NCBI GenBank assembly: GCA_963169055.1
Contig: CAUJFU010000152.1
Coordinates: 1 to 24,264, forward strand
DNA length: 24,264 nt
Direction of reading: 5' to 3'
DNA from: Myxococcota bacterium
Lineage (GTDB): Bacteria; Myxococcota_C; UBA6777
Shown here: positions 15,009 to 23,348 of the stretch, piece after piece
How the letters are laid out: every line of letters starts with the position of its first letter
Numbering within the stretch: position 1 is the stretch's first letter
Translations under genes and position numbers: made by a program
The notes under the pieces: model-generated
What the model saw: only the letters and a program-made list of their open reading frames with translations
Database searches by the model: none
What the model was told of the DNA's origin: nothing

Positions 15009-15872
15009 CTATTTCTTGATCTGGGGTGGGTAGTGGATCGAAAGCGGGAGGTGGCTTTGATGGTAAAGGACGATGCGTTCGAGCTTTGCGTGGGGGCCTG
15101 CAAAAAACAAGGCTAGGCCAGAGTGGTTGCAATAGACGATGCTTCCGCCCCTTCGGCGTAGGGTTGTGCATTCGCCCATTGTCGGGATCTGTGAGGGGGT
15201 GGTCTGGGTGCTGAGAAGAAGATGATCCATGCAATACGTTTTTCCTTGTTGCAGTGCCCACTCTGTCGGAAAATTTGGGAAGGCGGGAGTCCATTGTTCG
15301 TGAGCGGCGATGCCAACGCCGCGTTGGACATACCCGTCACATCGGGGATGTTGGATGGAGCGAGTGGTTGGCGATACAGTGATCCGAAAGCCCGGGCTGC
15401 GGCTTTTGAGCAGCATCATGCCCTTGTTTGCGCAAGAGATGGCGTTTCCACCGGTTCGCCTCTCGATAGGTTCGCATCTTCCGTAGGTTGCAGCGGTATG
15501 CAGCCAGTTTCGAGCGGGATGGATGATCTTGTCATCGATCTGTACGCAATTTTGATCAGCGGGGTGGATGGTCGCGTCAATGAATCGAACTGTTGGGTTG
15601 GCTGTTTGCGTCAAGATGACACGCAGCTTCGAGACAAGATAGATATGCGAAAGGCTCGGTTGTTCTAGGTGAACAGAGACGCCATGCTTTTTGAGTTGAT
15701 GGAGTTCTTGCAGCGTCATGCCGATCCGCACGCTTCCGATGGATTGCCCGGGTACAACGCTCAAACAAGGAAAAGCTTTGGGCTGGTGTGCGTAGGCTCT
15801 CGTAAAGAAAAAAGCGTGCAAAAAAAAGAGACAAAGACTTAATAATAGAGTAAGCAGCGATGCTCGTTTCAT
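15009..15872 (-). CDS. Exported hypothetical protein, 287 aa
   Basis: AAGGA lies about 8 nt before the ATG. The signal peptide (MKRASLLTLLLSLCLFF... ending AYA at about residue 28) is Sec type, with no lipobox. After it comes LSVVPGQSIGSVRIGMTLQEL, a motif seen at the start of small periplasmic domains (the IGxVRxGMTxxEV pattern). Cys residues at about 110-250 (NCVQID, YGRCEPI, PRCDGY, TYCMDH, GECTTL, VYCNHS) are spaced as for disulfides in the periplasm. A second similar domain may form the C-terminal half. No catalytic motif. It lies 129 nt before the large lipoprotein gene on the same strand, so cotranscription is possible. Confidence 0.7.
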   Translation of the reverse strand: MKRASLLTLLLSLCLFFLHAFFFTRAYAHQPKAFPCLSVVPGQSIGSVRIGMTLQELHQLKKHGVSVHLEQPSLSHIYLVSKLRVILTQTANPTVRFIDATIHPADQNCVQIDDKIIHPARNWLHTAATYGRCEPIERRTGGNAISCANKGMMLLKSRSPGFRITVSPTTRSIQHPRCDGYVQRGVGIAAHEQWTPAFPNFPTEWALQQGKTYCMDHLLLSTQTTPSQIPTMGECTTLRRRGGSIVYCNHSGLALFFAGPHAKLERIVLYHQSHLPLSIHYPPQIKK

Positions 15873-15928
15873 CGAAAATCCTTTTTTCTTTTAGAGGTTT
15901 AGGCGTGAAGCCGTTGGATTTATTTTAT

Positions 15929-15985
15929 GGGGCGTGGCCCCAGACCCGACAAGGGAGCTTTGCCCCCTTGACTCCGAGAGGGGCG
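15929..15985 (-). repeat. Dispersed GC-rich hairpin element, copy B (inverted)
   Basis: Read on the minus strand it has the same block order as copies A and C: gtcaaggg, a caaggg/cccttg-type hairpin (15950-15955 with 15965-15970), then a ggggc-cac-gcccc hairpin (15929-15941) and an A-rich end. Confidence 0.55.
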
Positions 15986-16122
15986 AAGAGATCACAGCGG
16001 ATGCTTGGAACGGGGTTCTTTGCGATCCGATCTATGATCTTGTTTGGGTTCTTTTGCGCGCCTGCTGTGGTGTGGTCTTGCGTGTCTTGGTGTGAATCTC
16101 AGATACAGGCCGCTGTGACTTG

Positions 16123-16151
16123 TTGACGTGCAGCGGCGAATGTGTGCTAAG
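16123..16151 (+). promoter_or_regulatory. Putative sigma70-type promoter of the TPR-protein gene
   Basis: TTGACG (16123-16128), a 17-nt spacer and GCTAAG (16146-16151, 3 of 6) put the start site near 16158. This argues that translation starts downstream of there. Confidence 0.4.
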
Positions 16152-16325
16152 TTGGCGGCGCAAAGGAAAGGATATCAGGCTAACCGAGGACGATGGGTGG
16201 GTCGGTGGCCTTGTTTGTGCAATGCGGCGCATGGGAAAGAGGGCGCTTTGAGAAAACAGGTCTGCGATCGATCCGATGGGATCGCGATATTCGAGAAGCA
16301 CACAGGTACGAGAGCAAAGCACGTG

Positions 16326-17345
16326 ATGTTGCGCCGAATCTACATAGGACTGATGCCTCGGGATGGTTTTTGTGGGACTCCACCCCACACTCCGCTGCTT
16401 GGCGGAGCCTTCTTCGGCCACCCATCCCCACGTTGCGTCTCTCTTTCTGCCGCTTTTTGGGGGATGTTGGGCTTCTGTCTGGGGGGGATATTGGGCCTTT
16501 GTGTGTGGGGGATGCCTTGGCGCGTTCATGCGATGCCTTGCCCACCCCCGCGTCTTGCGGAGTCAGTTGGAGGAACCATTGCCTTGTTGGATCTCTCTTC
16601 GCCCGATCCGTGTGCAGAACGTGTCCCCTCGACGATTGAGGCGGATCTCCGCGAAGGTGTGCAGTTTTATCAAAAGGGCGAGATCCCTTCGGCGATCGAG
16701 GCCCTCGAAAAAGCCCGAAAGAACAATCCAACACGACCGTTGCTGCGTTATTATCTCGCACGCGCTTATTTGCGCATGGCGGAGCGATACGCCAAACAAG
16801 GCGACGCACCCCAACAGCGGCGCTTTTATCAACGTGCCCTTAAAGAAGATCCGAGGCTGCTCGAAGATCCCAAGTTTGTGGCCCAGTACAAACAGCTTCA
16901 AACACACGATCTTACAAAGCCTTCTGCGCCGCTATGGTTGCCTCGCAAGCAGCGTGTTTGGAACCTTGGAGCGGGACTGAGCGCAGGCATCGAAGGTCTG
17001 GGAGGAATTCAAGTCAGCCTTTTGTTGTGGGGCCTGATCAATCCTGTGGTGACGTTCGCTCCGCTTTCTCCGTCTCTTGATATCTCGTTTCGCGTCATCC
17101 CTTTGCGCAGCTTTGCGTGGTCTCCATATATCGGCGGCGGCATGATGATGCCTTTGAAAGGTTGGACGGGTGTGTTGAGCGCATCGTTTCCTGAGCCTGT
17201 GTTGCACTTCGATCTCGGAGTGCATTTTCTGTTAGAAAATGGCTTTTCTTTTACAGCAGGCGTAAGCTTTGTCTATAACTTCGATCCGAAAACAACCCTA
17301 CCTTTTCTTCCTCTCCCAACGATCAACTTTTTCTGGTATTTTTGA
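16326..17345 (+). CDS. Exported TPR protein with outer-membrane-like C-terminal domain
   Basis: 339 aa from ATG 16326. The start is uncertain: none of the ATGs at 16326, 16353 or 16464 has a strong ribosome binding site. The signal-like segment is at about residues 40-65 (FWGMLGFCLGGILGLCVWG... ending VHA), so the n-region is unusually long, and the true start may be nearer 16464. Then come a short linker and a TPR block: EGVQFYQKGEIPSAIEALEKA, NNPTRPLLRYYLARAYLRMA, ERYAKQGD and RRFYQRALKEDPR. The last ~120 residues alternate aromatic/hydrophobic and polar residues in beta-hairpin fashion (LSAGIEGLGGIQVSLLLWG, GVHFLLENGFSFTAGVSFVY) and end in NFFWYF, an aromatic C-terminus typical of outer-membrane beta-barrels. 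It is probably an envelope protein. Its partner is unknown. Confidence 0.7.
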   Translation: MLRRIYIGLMPRDGFCGTPPHTPLLGGAFFGHPSPRCVSLSAAFWGMLGFCLGGILGLCVWGMPWRVHAMPCPPPRLAESVGGTIALLDLSSPDPCAERVPSTIEADLREGVQFYQKGEIPSAIEALEKARKNNPTRPLLRYYLARAYLRMAERYAKQGDAPQQRRFYQRALKEDPRLLEDPKFVAQYKQLQTHDLTKPSAPLWLPRKQRVWNLGAGLSAGIEGLGGIQVSLLLWGLINPVVTFAPLSPSLDISFRVIPLRSFAWSPYIGGGMMMPLKGWTGVLSASFPEPVLHFDLGVHFLLENGFSFTAGVSFVYNFDPKTTLPFLPLPTINFFWYF

Positions 17346-17432
17346 TTCGCCCAAAAACGCCTTTCTCAGAAATCCCCCCGCGTTCGCGCTATTCCAAGCG
17401 GTGCTGCCGTTGGTTTGAAAAACGTCTTCTTG

Positions 17433-17589
17433 CCCCGCTCTATACGGGGTCAAGGGAGCTGCGCTCCCTTGTGGGGCGTGGGGTGAAACCCCACAAAAAG
17501 TCAAGCAGCGTCCCACAAAAAGTCAAGCAGCGTCCCACAAAAAGTCAAGCAGCGTCCCACAAAAACCATCCAACTGCGTAAGTCCTATC
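17433..17589 (+). repeat. Dispersed GC-rich hairpin element, copy C, with inserted tandem array
   Basis: Three perfect hairpins in a row: ccccg...cgggg (17433-17449), caagggagc-tgc-gctcccttg (17451-17471) and gtggggt-gaa-accccac (17478-17494). Then caaaaa, a 22-bp tandem array, and the tail gtaagtcctatc (17578-17589). It lies between convergent genes. Confidence 0.65.
17490..17565 (+). repeat. 22-bp tandem repeat, three exact copies plus a partial
   Basis: Units of cccacaaaaagtcaagcagcgt lie at 17490-17511, 17512-17533 and 17534-17555, followed by a partial copy at 17556-17565. They are head-to-tail without spacers and noncoding. Confidence 0.9.
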
Positions 17590-17607
17590 GGGGGAGGCGA
17601 AGGAAAG

Positions 17608-19050
17608 CTATTTTTGTTTTTGGGCGTGGAGTGCGTAGAGGTGGCCGCTCATGGTGCCGAAGTATACGGTGTTTTGGTCGGGAGAAAAGGCTGCGCCTGT
17701 GATGGTTTCGCCGCCCGTGAAAAAGTCGTAAGCAAGTTTACCGTCGGGGGTGTAGGCGTAAAAGAGGGCGGCGCGTGAGCCGAGGAAAAAACGACCTTCG
17801 CGGTCGATCAGTGGGCGGCCACGGAAAGAGCCTTCGGTTTGGTTGATAAACTTTCGCAATAGTCCTTGGGGGGTGATGATGTAGGTGCCTTTGTCGTGTC
17901 GGACGGTGAGGATCTCGCCATCGGGTCGGAGGGTCGGCCAAGTCATCGGGAAAATCTTTTTGTAGGCTTGTTTGGCAGCGGAGCCAAAGGCAGGAAGTTT
18001 TTGATAAGGGGAAAGGTGGGTGGGTGGGCGTGGTGCTTTTTGTAAGCCGGGAGGGCGGGTACTTGCGCGTTTTTTCATCATCTCTTGGATGCGTTTCATC
18101 AATTGTTCGCGGAGTTGTTCTTTGCTGAGTACTTTGGGGAGTTCGTCTGTGGGGGAGGTGGCGCTGCGGGAGGTCGGTCGAGAGGCGGGCTTCCAAGTCT
18201 TCGCGATATCGGGCGGGAGGTAATGCCAGCGAAATCGTCCTTGGGCGGTGAGGCTGACAAGGCGCGCATCCGTTGTGCCGAAATACAGGTTTCCTGCGCG
18301 ATCAATGGCAGGACTTGAAGTGCGTTTGCCAAAGAAATAACGCCAACGCTCTGTCTTTGTTTTGATGTCCCAAGCATAGACATATTCGCGATCGCCATAA
18401 TACAAGGTGTTATCAGGCCCAACAGAAGGGCAAGTATACACCAAGGGCAGATCTTTGCCTAAGACGTAGGGTTTGCCGTCTTGCGTTGTGTAAGCCACCA
18501 AAACCAGATCACCCGCCGTAAAGACGACTTCTTGGTTCTTTTCGTTTTTGCCGTAAGCAGGGGGGCAACCAAAGAGCAACTTGCGAGGCTGATGCTTCCA
18601 AAGCGAGCGTCCATCGAGGTGAAAGGCTTCAATAAAGCCTTCGTGGGTGTTGACGATCAGCACGCCCGAAGGAGAGATCGACGGACTCAAGACGATGCCT
18701 TCGAGTTTGGTCTCCCAACGGATACTTGCGCGAGGCGTCAAGGAAAGAAACCGACCGTCTGCCGTCCCGACGTAGAGGTTTCCGTTTTGGTCGACAGCGG
18801 GAAGCGAGTGGATCGCCGACTTGAGATCGAGTCCCCACTGTTTGATCGGGCCGATGCGCCCGAAACCTTCGTCGGGGAGTTGGCAAGCACAAAGACAAAC
18901 GCCGAGCCACCCAAGTGCCAGCATCGAAAAGAACCCGCTGTATCGGCTTTTGGGATGCGGAGAAGGTAGTTGTGAAGGCTGCGTTGTCGCGGAGTGTAGG
19001 GGGTGGTCGCCGCGAGCAGCGGTAAGCTGCGAGAAGATCCGTGCGAACAT
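17608..19050 (-). CDS. PQQ-type beta-propeller lipoprotein
   Basis: 480 aa; GGAG lies about 11 nt before the ATG. A long polar n-region precedes the hydrophobic stretch MLALGWLGVCLCAC, with lipobox L-C-A-C56. The mature protein is a row of PQQ-enzyme-like propeller blades: AVDQNGNLYVGTADGRFLSL, SISPSGVLIVNTHEGFIEAF, SVGPDNTLYYGDREYVYAW, AIDRAGNLYFGTTDARLVSL, LIDREGRFFLGSRAALFYAY and FSPDQNTVYFGTMSGHLYAL. A basic, Arg/Pro/Lys-rich insert (about 280-350) splits the propeller between blades. BamB, the outer-membrane assembly lipoprotein, has this fold, but many unrelated propellers do too. It starts 56 nt after serC on the same strand, probably one transcript. No link to serine synthesis is apparent. 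Confidence 0.85.
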   Translation of the reverse strand: MFARIFSQLTAARGDHPLHSATTQPSQLPSPHPKSRYSGFFSMLALGWLGVCLCACQLPDEGFGRIGPIKQWGLDLKSAIHSLPAVDQNGNLYVGTADGRFLSLTPRASIRWETKLEGIVLSPSISPSGVLIVNTHEGFIEAFHLDGRSLWKHQPRKLLFGCPPAYGKNEKNQEVVFTAGDLVLVAYTTQDGKPYVLGKDLPLVYTCPSVGPDNTLYYGDREYVYAWDIKTKTERWRYFFGKRTSSPAIDRAGNLYFGTTDARLVSLTAQGRFRWHYLPPDIAKTWKPASRPTSRSATSPTDELPKVLSKEQLREQLMKRIQEMMKKRASTRPPGLQKAPRPPTHLSPYQKLPAFGSAAKQAYKKIFPMTWPTLRPDGEILTVRHDKGTYIITPQGLLRKFINQTEGSFRGRPLIDREGRFFLGSRAALFYAYTPDGKLAYDFFTGGETITGAAFSPDQNTVYFGTMSGHLYALHAQKQK

Positions 19051-19106
19051 GCGAAGATATCTCCGTGATTGTGGGGCAAGAGACGAGGCGGGCTTTGCGG
19101 CGGATT

Positions 19107-20192
19107 TTAGGCGTTTTTGCGTGCAAACTCTTCGAGGAAGCCAGCCAGTTTTTCTGCTGCTTCGACGGGGATGGCGTTGTAATTGGAGATGCGGATGCCA
19201 CCGCTGAGTTTGTGTCCTTTGAGTCCGAGAAAACCGGCTTGTTTGGCTTCGGCCACCAGTTTCTTCTCGAGTTCTTCACTCGGCAAGCGCAAGGTGATGT
19301 TCATCAACGAGCGATCAGGCCGGTCAATACAGCCTTTGTAAAAATCAGGCCGTTCGTCGCAAAAGCGATACAACATCTCAGCTTTCTTTTGGTTGCGAGC
19401 GCCGATCTCCGCAAGTCCGCCTTCGTCTTCGAGCCATTCAAGAACAAGATCCAGCATAAAGATGCTCCAGACGGGAGGTGTGTTGTAGAGCGAGTTTTTA
19501 TCGATGTATGTTTGATAACGCAGCATGGGAGAGAGTTTGTCGCTGCGGTTGGCCTTTTGTGCGAAACTATCTTTGACCAAGACGACCGTCACTCCGGCAG
19601 GACCGAGGTTTTTCTGTGCGCCTGCGTAGATCAGGTCATAACGGTTGTAGTCGTGAGGACGACTGGCGATATCGGAAGACATATCCGCAACCAGCGGGAT
19701 CTTGCCTGTGTCGGGGATGGTGTGCCACTGCGCCCCGTAGATCGTGTTGTTGGTGGTGATGTGCAGGTAGTCTTCATCGCCACGCAGTTGGCTTTTGTCG
19801 AAGGGCGGGATGTAGGCGTATTGTCGATCTGCGCTAGAGCCGATGACACGGGTTTCTCCCACGCGACGGGCTTCTTTGATCGCGCCTTCGGACCAGTTGC
19901 CTGTTTCGATGTACGCGGCGGCTGTTTGCAAGAAGTTCATCGGAACCATCGCAAACTGTAGGCGCGCACCGCCTTGGATAAACAAGATGTGTGTGCTTGG
20001 GTCGAGTCCGAGCAAGCGTTGGAGCCGTTGTTGGGCGCTGAGCAGGACAGCTTCAAACTCGGCAGAGCGGTGGCTGATCTCCATCACACCAGCGCCCATG
20101 CCACGAAAATCAAACAGAGCTTCTTGGGCTTTTTGCAGAACAGACAAGGGTAAGGCTGCAGGTCCGGGATAAAAGTTATAGATTCGCCCCAT
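19107..20192 (-). CDS. serC: Phosphoserine aminotransferase
   Basis: 361 aa from ATG 20192, with AGGAG about 10 nt upstream; the frame is open to 20483, but the added 97 residues are unlike the family. It transaminates 3-phosphohydroxypyruvate with glutamate in serine synthesis (and, in many bacteria, the erythronate step of pyridoxal phosphate synthesis). Seen: N-terminal YNFYPGPAALP (5-15), ISHRSAEF (39-46), FIQGGARLQFAMVPMN (71-86), ETGNWSEGA (96-104), the PLP-binding K194 in YAGAQKNLGPAG, and the C-terminal KGHKLSGGIRISNYNAIP with the substrate-binding Arg. The usual GGAS reads GGAR here. No serA or serB is nearby. Confidence 0.96.
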   Translation of the reverse strand: MGRIYNFYPGPAALPLSVLQKAQEALFDFRGMGAGVMEISHRSAEFEAVLLSAQQRLQRLLGLDPSTHILFIQGGARLQFAMVPMNFLQTAAAYIETGNWSEGAIKEARRVGETRVIGSSADRQYAYIPPFDKSQLRGDEDYLHITTNNTIYGAQWHTIPDTGKIPLVADMSSDIASRPHDYNRYDLIYAGAQKNLGPAGVTVVLVKDSFAQKANRSDKLSPMLRYQTYIDKNSLYNTPPVWSIFMLDLVLEWLEDEGGLAEIGARNQKKAEMLYRFCDERPDFYKGCIDRPDRSLMNITLRLPSEELEKKLVAEAKQAGFLGLKGHKLSGGIRISNYNAIPVEAAEKLAGFLEEFARKNA

Positions 20193-20273
20193 CGTAAAAA
20201 CGGCTCCTCTTCTGTTTGGGTCTGCCTTGGGATCGGGCCGAGCGCAAGATACGCCCGACCTTCCGAGCGGGCA

Positions 20274-20302
20274 AAGATGCCACCACAAATGCTGCTTGAC
20301 AA
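20274..20302 (-). promoter_or_regulatory. Possible serC promoter
   Basis: On the minus strand, TTGTCA (20302-20297), a 17-nt spacer and CATCTT (20279-20274, 3 of 6). The same site gives a perfect TTGACA on the plus strand (20296-20301), but no matching -10 was found for pepF. Confidence 0.3.
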
Positions 20303-20460
20303 GCCACTTCACAAAAAATCCGCCAAACACAGACCTTTGTGGGTGCTCCTCTTGCTTCGTTGCCAAGCCTTGCGCACTATGCCACCGCTCGGCAGCCTTG
20401 TAACGCCGACCATCTACCACACGACAGTCATCTGCTCGTTCGCCTTTGGAGGAATTGCCG

Positions 20461-22272
20461 ATGTCCGAGATCCGAGAACGCAAAGACGTCCCGCGCCAAG
20501 AACAATGGAATCTTGAACCGATGTATGCTTCTCTTGAAGCGTGGGAAGCGGATTTTCAGACAGCCGCGACCTTTCCCGTGGAAGTCGCCCAATGGAAGGG
20601 GAAATTGAGCGAAAGCGAGCAGATCTTGAGCCAAGCCCTTGCGATGATGTTCGCAAGTTATCGAAAGATGGAAAAAGTCTACGTGTATACGCACTTGCGG
20701 CACGACGAAGATCTGTCCAACCATGCGTTGCAGGGCTTGTACGAGCGCGCTCGCAGCTTGTATCACCAACTGTCCACCGCGACGGCGTATGTGGCCCCTG
20801 AGATCCTTTCGATGGATGCGGACCATTTGCGCGTATGGATCGAACATCCCGCCTTGGTGCCATATCGTGTTTATCTGCAAGACCTCTTGCGTCGTAAGCC
20901 ACACACCTTGACGCTTTCCGAAGAGCGTCTGCTTGCGATGGCAGAAGAACCTCTCTCCGCAACAGAAAAAATCTTTGGGATGATCAACAACATCGAGATT
21001 CCCGAGCGCTTCCCCAAAGTCCATAGCGACGGCGGTAAAGAGACACAACTGTCACACGCGACGTACCAAAAACTGCTGCAATCCAAAGATCGCGATGTAC
21101 GCCGTGAAGCCTTTTCGGCCTATTATCGGACATTTCAAGGCAGCCGAAATAGCATGGCGGCGGCCCTTGATGGCAAAGTCAAAAGCGGCATTTTCAAAGC
21201 CAAAGCCCGCAATTATGCGTCTGCACGCGAGGCTGCGTTGTTTGCAGATAACGTATCGACCGACGTTTACGACAACTTGATCCAAGTGATCCACAGTCGT
21301 CTCGGGGATTTTTACCGCTATATGCAGCTACGCAAGCGGGTGATGGGGTTGGACAAGATGTATCTTTACGATACATCCGTTTCTTTGGTCTCGGATGTGG
21401 AGCTTTCTTACGAATGGAAACAGGCCGAAGATCTGGTGATGGCCTCTCTTGCACCGTTGGGAGAAGCGTATCAAAAGCTCGCACAGCAGGGCTTTTCTGA
21501 CGGTTGGGTCGATCGTTACGAAAACAAAGGAAAGCGATCAGGGGCTTATTCTTCGGGGTGCTATGATTCTTCGCCGTACATCCTGCATAACTACAACGGC
21601 ACGCTGCATTCGGTGTTTACGCTTGCGCACGAGATGGGCCATTCGATGCACACGGCGCTTGCAAATCGCACGCAACCTTACCAAACCGCCGAATATCGGA
21701 TCTTTGTGGCAGAAGTCGCCTCGACAACCAACGAAGCACTGCTGATGCACTTTTTGTTGCAACAAAACACCGACCCAAAGATCCGAGCGTATCTGTTGAA
21801 TCAGTACCTCAATGATTTTCGTTCGACGATGTTTCGCCAAACGATGTTTGCGGAGTTTGAGCGCGATATCTACGCAGCCGTCGAAAAAGGCGAAGCGGCC
21901 CTGACAGCCGAAGATCTGGATCGACGCTACGAAGTGATGGTCAAGACGTATTTTGGTGATGCGGTGGCATGGGAAGACGAAGATCGGATGATCGCGTGGG
22001 AATGGTCGCGGATCCCGCACTTTTATTACAACTTTTATGTGTACAAGTACGCGACGGGAATGGCCGCTGCGACGGCGTTGAGCCAACAGATCTTGCACGA
22101 GGGCCCGCCTGCGGTCGAGCGCTACCTCCACTTTTTGCAAGCGGGTGGCTCCAAGTATCCGCTCGAACTTTTGCGCGATGCTGGCGTGGATCTCACCACA
22201 CCCGCTCCGATCGAATCTTCTTTGGACCGTTTTCGAGCTTTGCTTGACGAACTCGAAGGGCTGTTGGGATGA
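20461..22272 (+). CDS. pepF: Oligoendopeptidase F (M3B zinc metallopeptidase)
   Basis: 603 aa from ATG 20461, with GGAGG 8 nt upstream; an upstream TTG at 20446 overlaps that site and is rejected. The family cuts peptides of about 7-20 residues in the cytosol, in peptide turnover or signal-peptide clearance. The N-terminal helical half carries NNIEIPERFPKV and REAFSAYYRTFQGSRNSMAA. The zinc site is H390-E-M-G-H394 with the third ligand likely E418 in FVAEVASTTNE. The catalytic/substrate part includes HFYYNFYVYKYATGMAAA near the C-terminus, typical of PepF. No signal peptide. The stop overlaps the thiL start by 4 nt (ATGA), so the two are translationally coupled. Confidence 0.95.
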   Translation: MSEIRERKDVPRQEQWNLEPMYASLEAWEADFQTAATFPVEVAQWKGKLSESEQILSQALAMMFASYRKMEKVYVYTHLRHDEDLSNHALQGLYERARSLYHQLSTATAYVAPEILSMDADHLRVWIEHPALVPYRVYLQDLLRRKPHTLTLSEERLLAMAEEPLSATEKIFGMINNIEIPERFPKVHSDGGKETQLSHATYQKLLQSKDRDVRREAFSAYYRTFQGSRNSMAAALDGKVKSGIFKAKARNYASAREAALFADNVSTDVYDNLIQVIHSRLGDFYRYMQLRKRVMGLDKMYLYDTSVSLVSDVELSYEWKQAEDLVMASLAPLGEAYQKLAQQGFSDGWVDRYENKGKRSGAYSSGCYDSSPYILHNYNGTLHSVFTLAHEMGHSMHTALANRTQPYQTAEYRIFVAEVASTTNEALLMHFLLQQNTDPKIRAYLLNQYLNDFRSTMFRQTMFAEFERDIYAAVEKGEAALTAEDLDRRYEVMVKTYFGDAVAWEDEDRMIAWEWSRIPHFYYNFYVYKYATGMAAATALSQQILHEGPPAVERYLHFLQAGGSKYPLELLRDAGVDLTTPAPIESSLDRFRALLDELEGLLG

Positions 22273-23312
22273 CCACACTCAAAGAGATCGGAGAGTTCGG
22301 TCTGATCGAGCGAATCAAACATCTGTGCGAAGCGCCGTGGGCATCACGTCCACGCGCTGATCTGCCTCTGGGAATCGGCGATGACGCCGCGATCTGGCGT
22401 CCAACCTTCGGTGAAGACGCGGTGTTGACCTGTGATGCGCAAGTGATGGGGCGTCATTTCTTTCCGCAGATGCTGGAGCGAGCCGATCTGAGTGCTTGTT
22501 TGGGGCGGCGTTGCGCCGCTGTGAACTTGAGCGATATCGCGGCGATGGGCGCACAGCCTCGTTTGGCGCTTGTGAGTCTCGGTCTGACGGAGAAGATCGC
22601 GGCCGAGACGGTGGAGGCGTTGTATCGGGGGCTTATCGAAGCCTTCACCGATACAGGAGTGCAGATCGTCGGCGGAAACCTCACCAGCACAGAGGGGCCG
22701 TTGTTTGTTGATATCACGCTGATCGGCCAAGCCAAGGCAGGGCACCTCGTGCGTCGAAGCGGCGCTCAAATCGGCGATAGCATCGGTCTGATCGGTGCTT
22801 GTGGAGCTTCGGCGGCTGGCTTGGCGATCTTGCAGGCGTTTTCGCCCGAAGACTGGCGGGCTCTTGATCTTGCGACCTGTCATCCGCTGGTGCGGTCGTA
22901 TCTCCAGCCTGCGGTGTCTTTGGCGGCTGGACGGGTACTTTCGTTGTATGCCCACGCGATGATCGATGTAAGCGACGGCCTGTTGGCGGATCTCGATCAT
23001 CTGTTGAAAGCCTCGGGCGTGGGGGCGCGTCTGGTCGAGACGCAGCTTCCTTGTAGCGAAACGCTCAAACGTTGGTCTATCGAGCAAAAACGCGGGCTGT
23101 TGGAAACGCTGTTTGCGCCAAGCGACGATTACAGCTTGTTGTTTTGCGCTGCTTCTGATCAAAAGCAGGCGATCGCAGAAGCACTCCGTCAAGAGGCCGA
23201 TGTTTCGGTCTCTTGGATTGGAGAGATCACTCGTGCGCAAGATGGATATCTGTTAGAACGCACTGACACCAGCCTTCAGGCCGTCTCTGTGCAAGGTTGG
23301 AAGCATTTTTAG
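22269..23312 (+). CDS. thiL: Thiamine-monophosphate kinase (ThiL), divergent
   Basis: 347 aa. It phosphorylates thiamine monophosphate to the diphosphate, the active cofactor, with ATP. It is of the PurM/ThiL/SelD fold. Seen: N-terminal EFGLIERI, GIGDDAAIW (35-43, Mg/ATP Asp pair), LTCDAQVMGRHF (where most enzymes read D-x-L-V-E-G-x-H-F), AAVNLSDIAAMGAQP, IVGGN137LTST (usually GGDTT), GASAAGLAIL, HAMIDVSDGLLADLDHLL and FAPSDDYSLLF. The overall layout is ThiL, but an Asn stands where the GGD Asp is usual, and the second motif is changed. It may be a functional variant or a paralogue with another substrate. It is coupled to pepF by a 4-nt overlap. No other thi gene or riboswitch is seen. Confidence 0.82.
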   Translation: MTTLKEIGEFGLIERIKHLCEAPWASRPRADLPLGIGDDAAIWRPTFGEDAVLTCDAQVMGRHFFPQMLERADLSACLGRRCAAVNLSDIAAMGAQPRLALVSLGLTEKIAAETVEALYRGLIEAFTDTGVQIVGGNLTSTEGPLFVDITLIGQAKAGHLVRRSGAQIGDSIGLIGACGASAAGLAILQAFSPEDWRALDLATCHPLVRSYLQPAVSLAAGRVLSLYAHAMIDVSDGLLADLDHLLKASGVGARLVETQLPCSETLKRWSIEQKRGLLETLFAPSDDYSLLFCAASDQKQAIAEALRQEADVSVSWIGEITRAQDGYLLERTDTSLQAVSVQGWKHF

Positions 23313-23348
23313 GTGCCTTGGTCGAGGAGAAAAAAGGAGCCCTTTTGG

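Larger units (their letters stand above)
15873..16325. other. 453-bp stretch with a GC-rich element and a promoter, no supported gene
   Basis: Between the divergent starts it holds the dispersed element copy B (15929-15985) and a plus-strand promoter candidate (16123-16151). The plus frame of the next gene is open back to a GTG at 16128, but this overlaps the predicted -35 and I do not use it. Confidence 0.5.

Noticed and set aside
15575-15600. tRNA T-loop-like stretch (gaatcgaactg)
   Set aside because: No acceptor, D or anticodon arms pair around it, and it lies inside a coding gene.
16128-16325. Upstream start (GTG 16128) for the TPR protein
   Set aside because: It overlaps the predicted -35 and the added residues look like no signal or domain; the start at 16326 is used, with low certainty.
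17490-17565. CRISPR-like array
   Set aside because: The 22-bp units are directly joined with no spacers and no cas genes are nearby.
20193-20483. N-terminal extension of SerC
   Set aside because: The 97 extra residues have no similarity to the family, and ATG 20192 has a good ribosome binding site and the standard SerC N-terminus.
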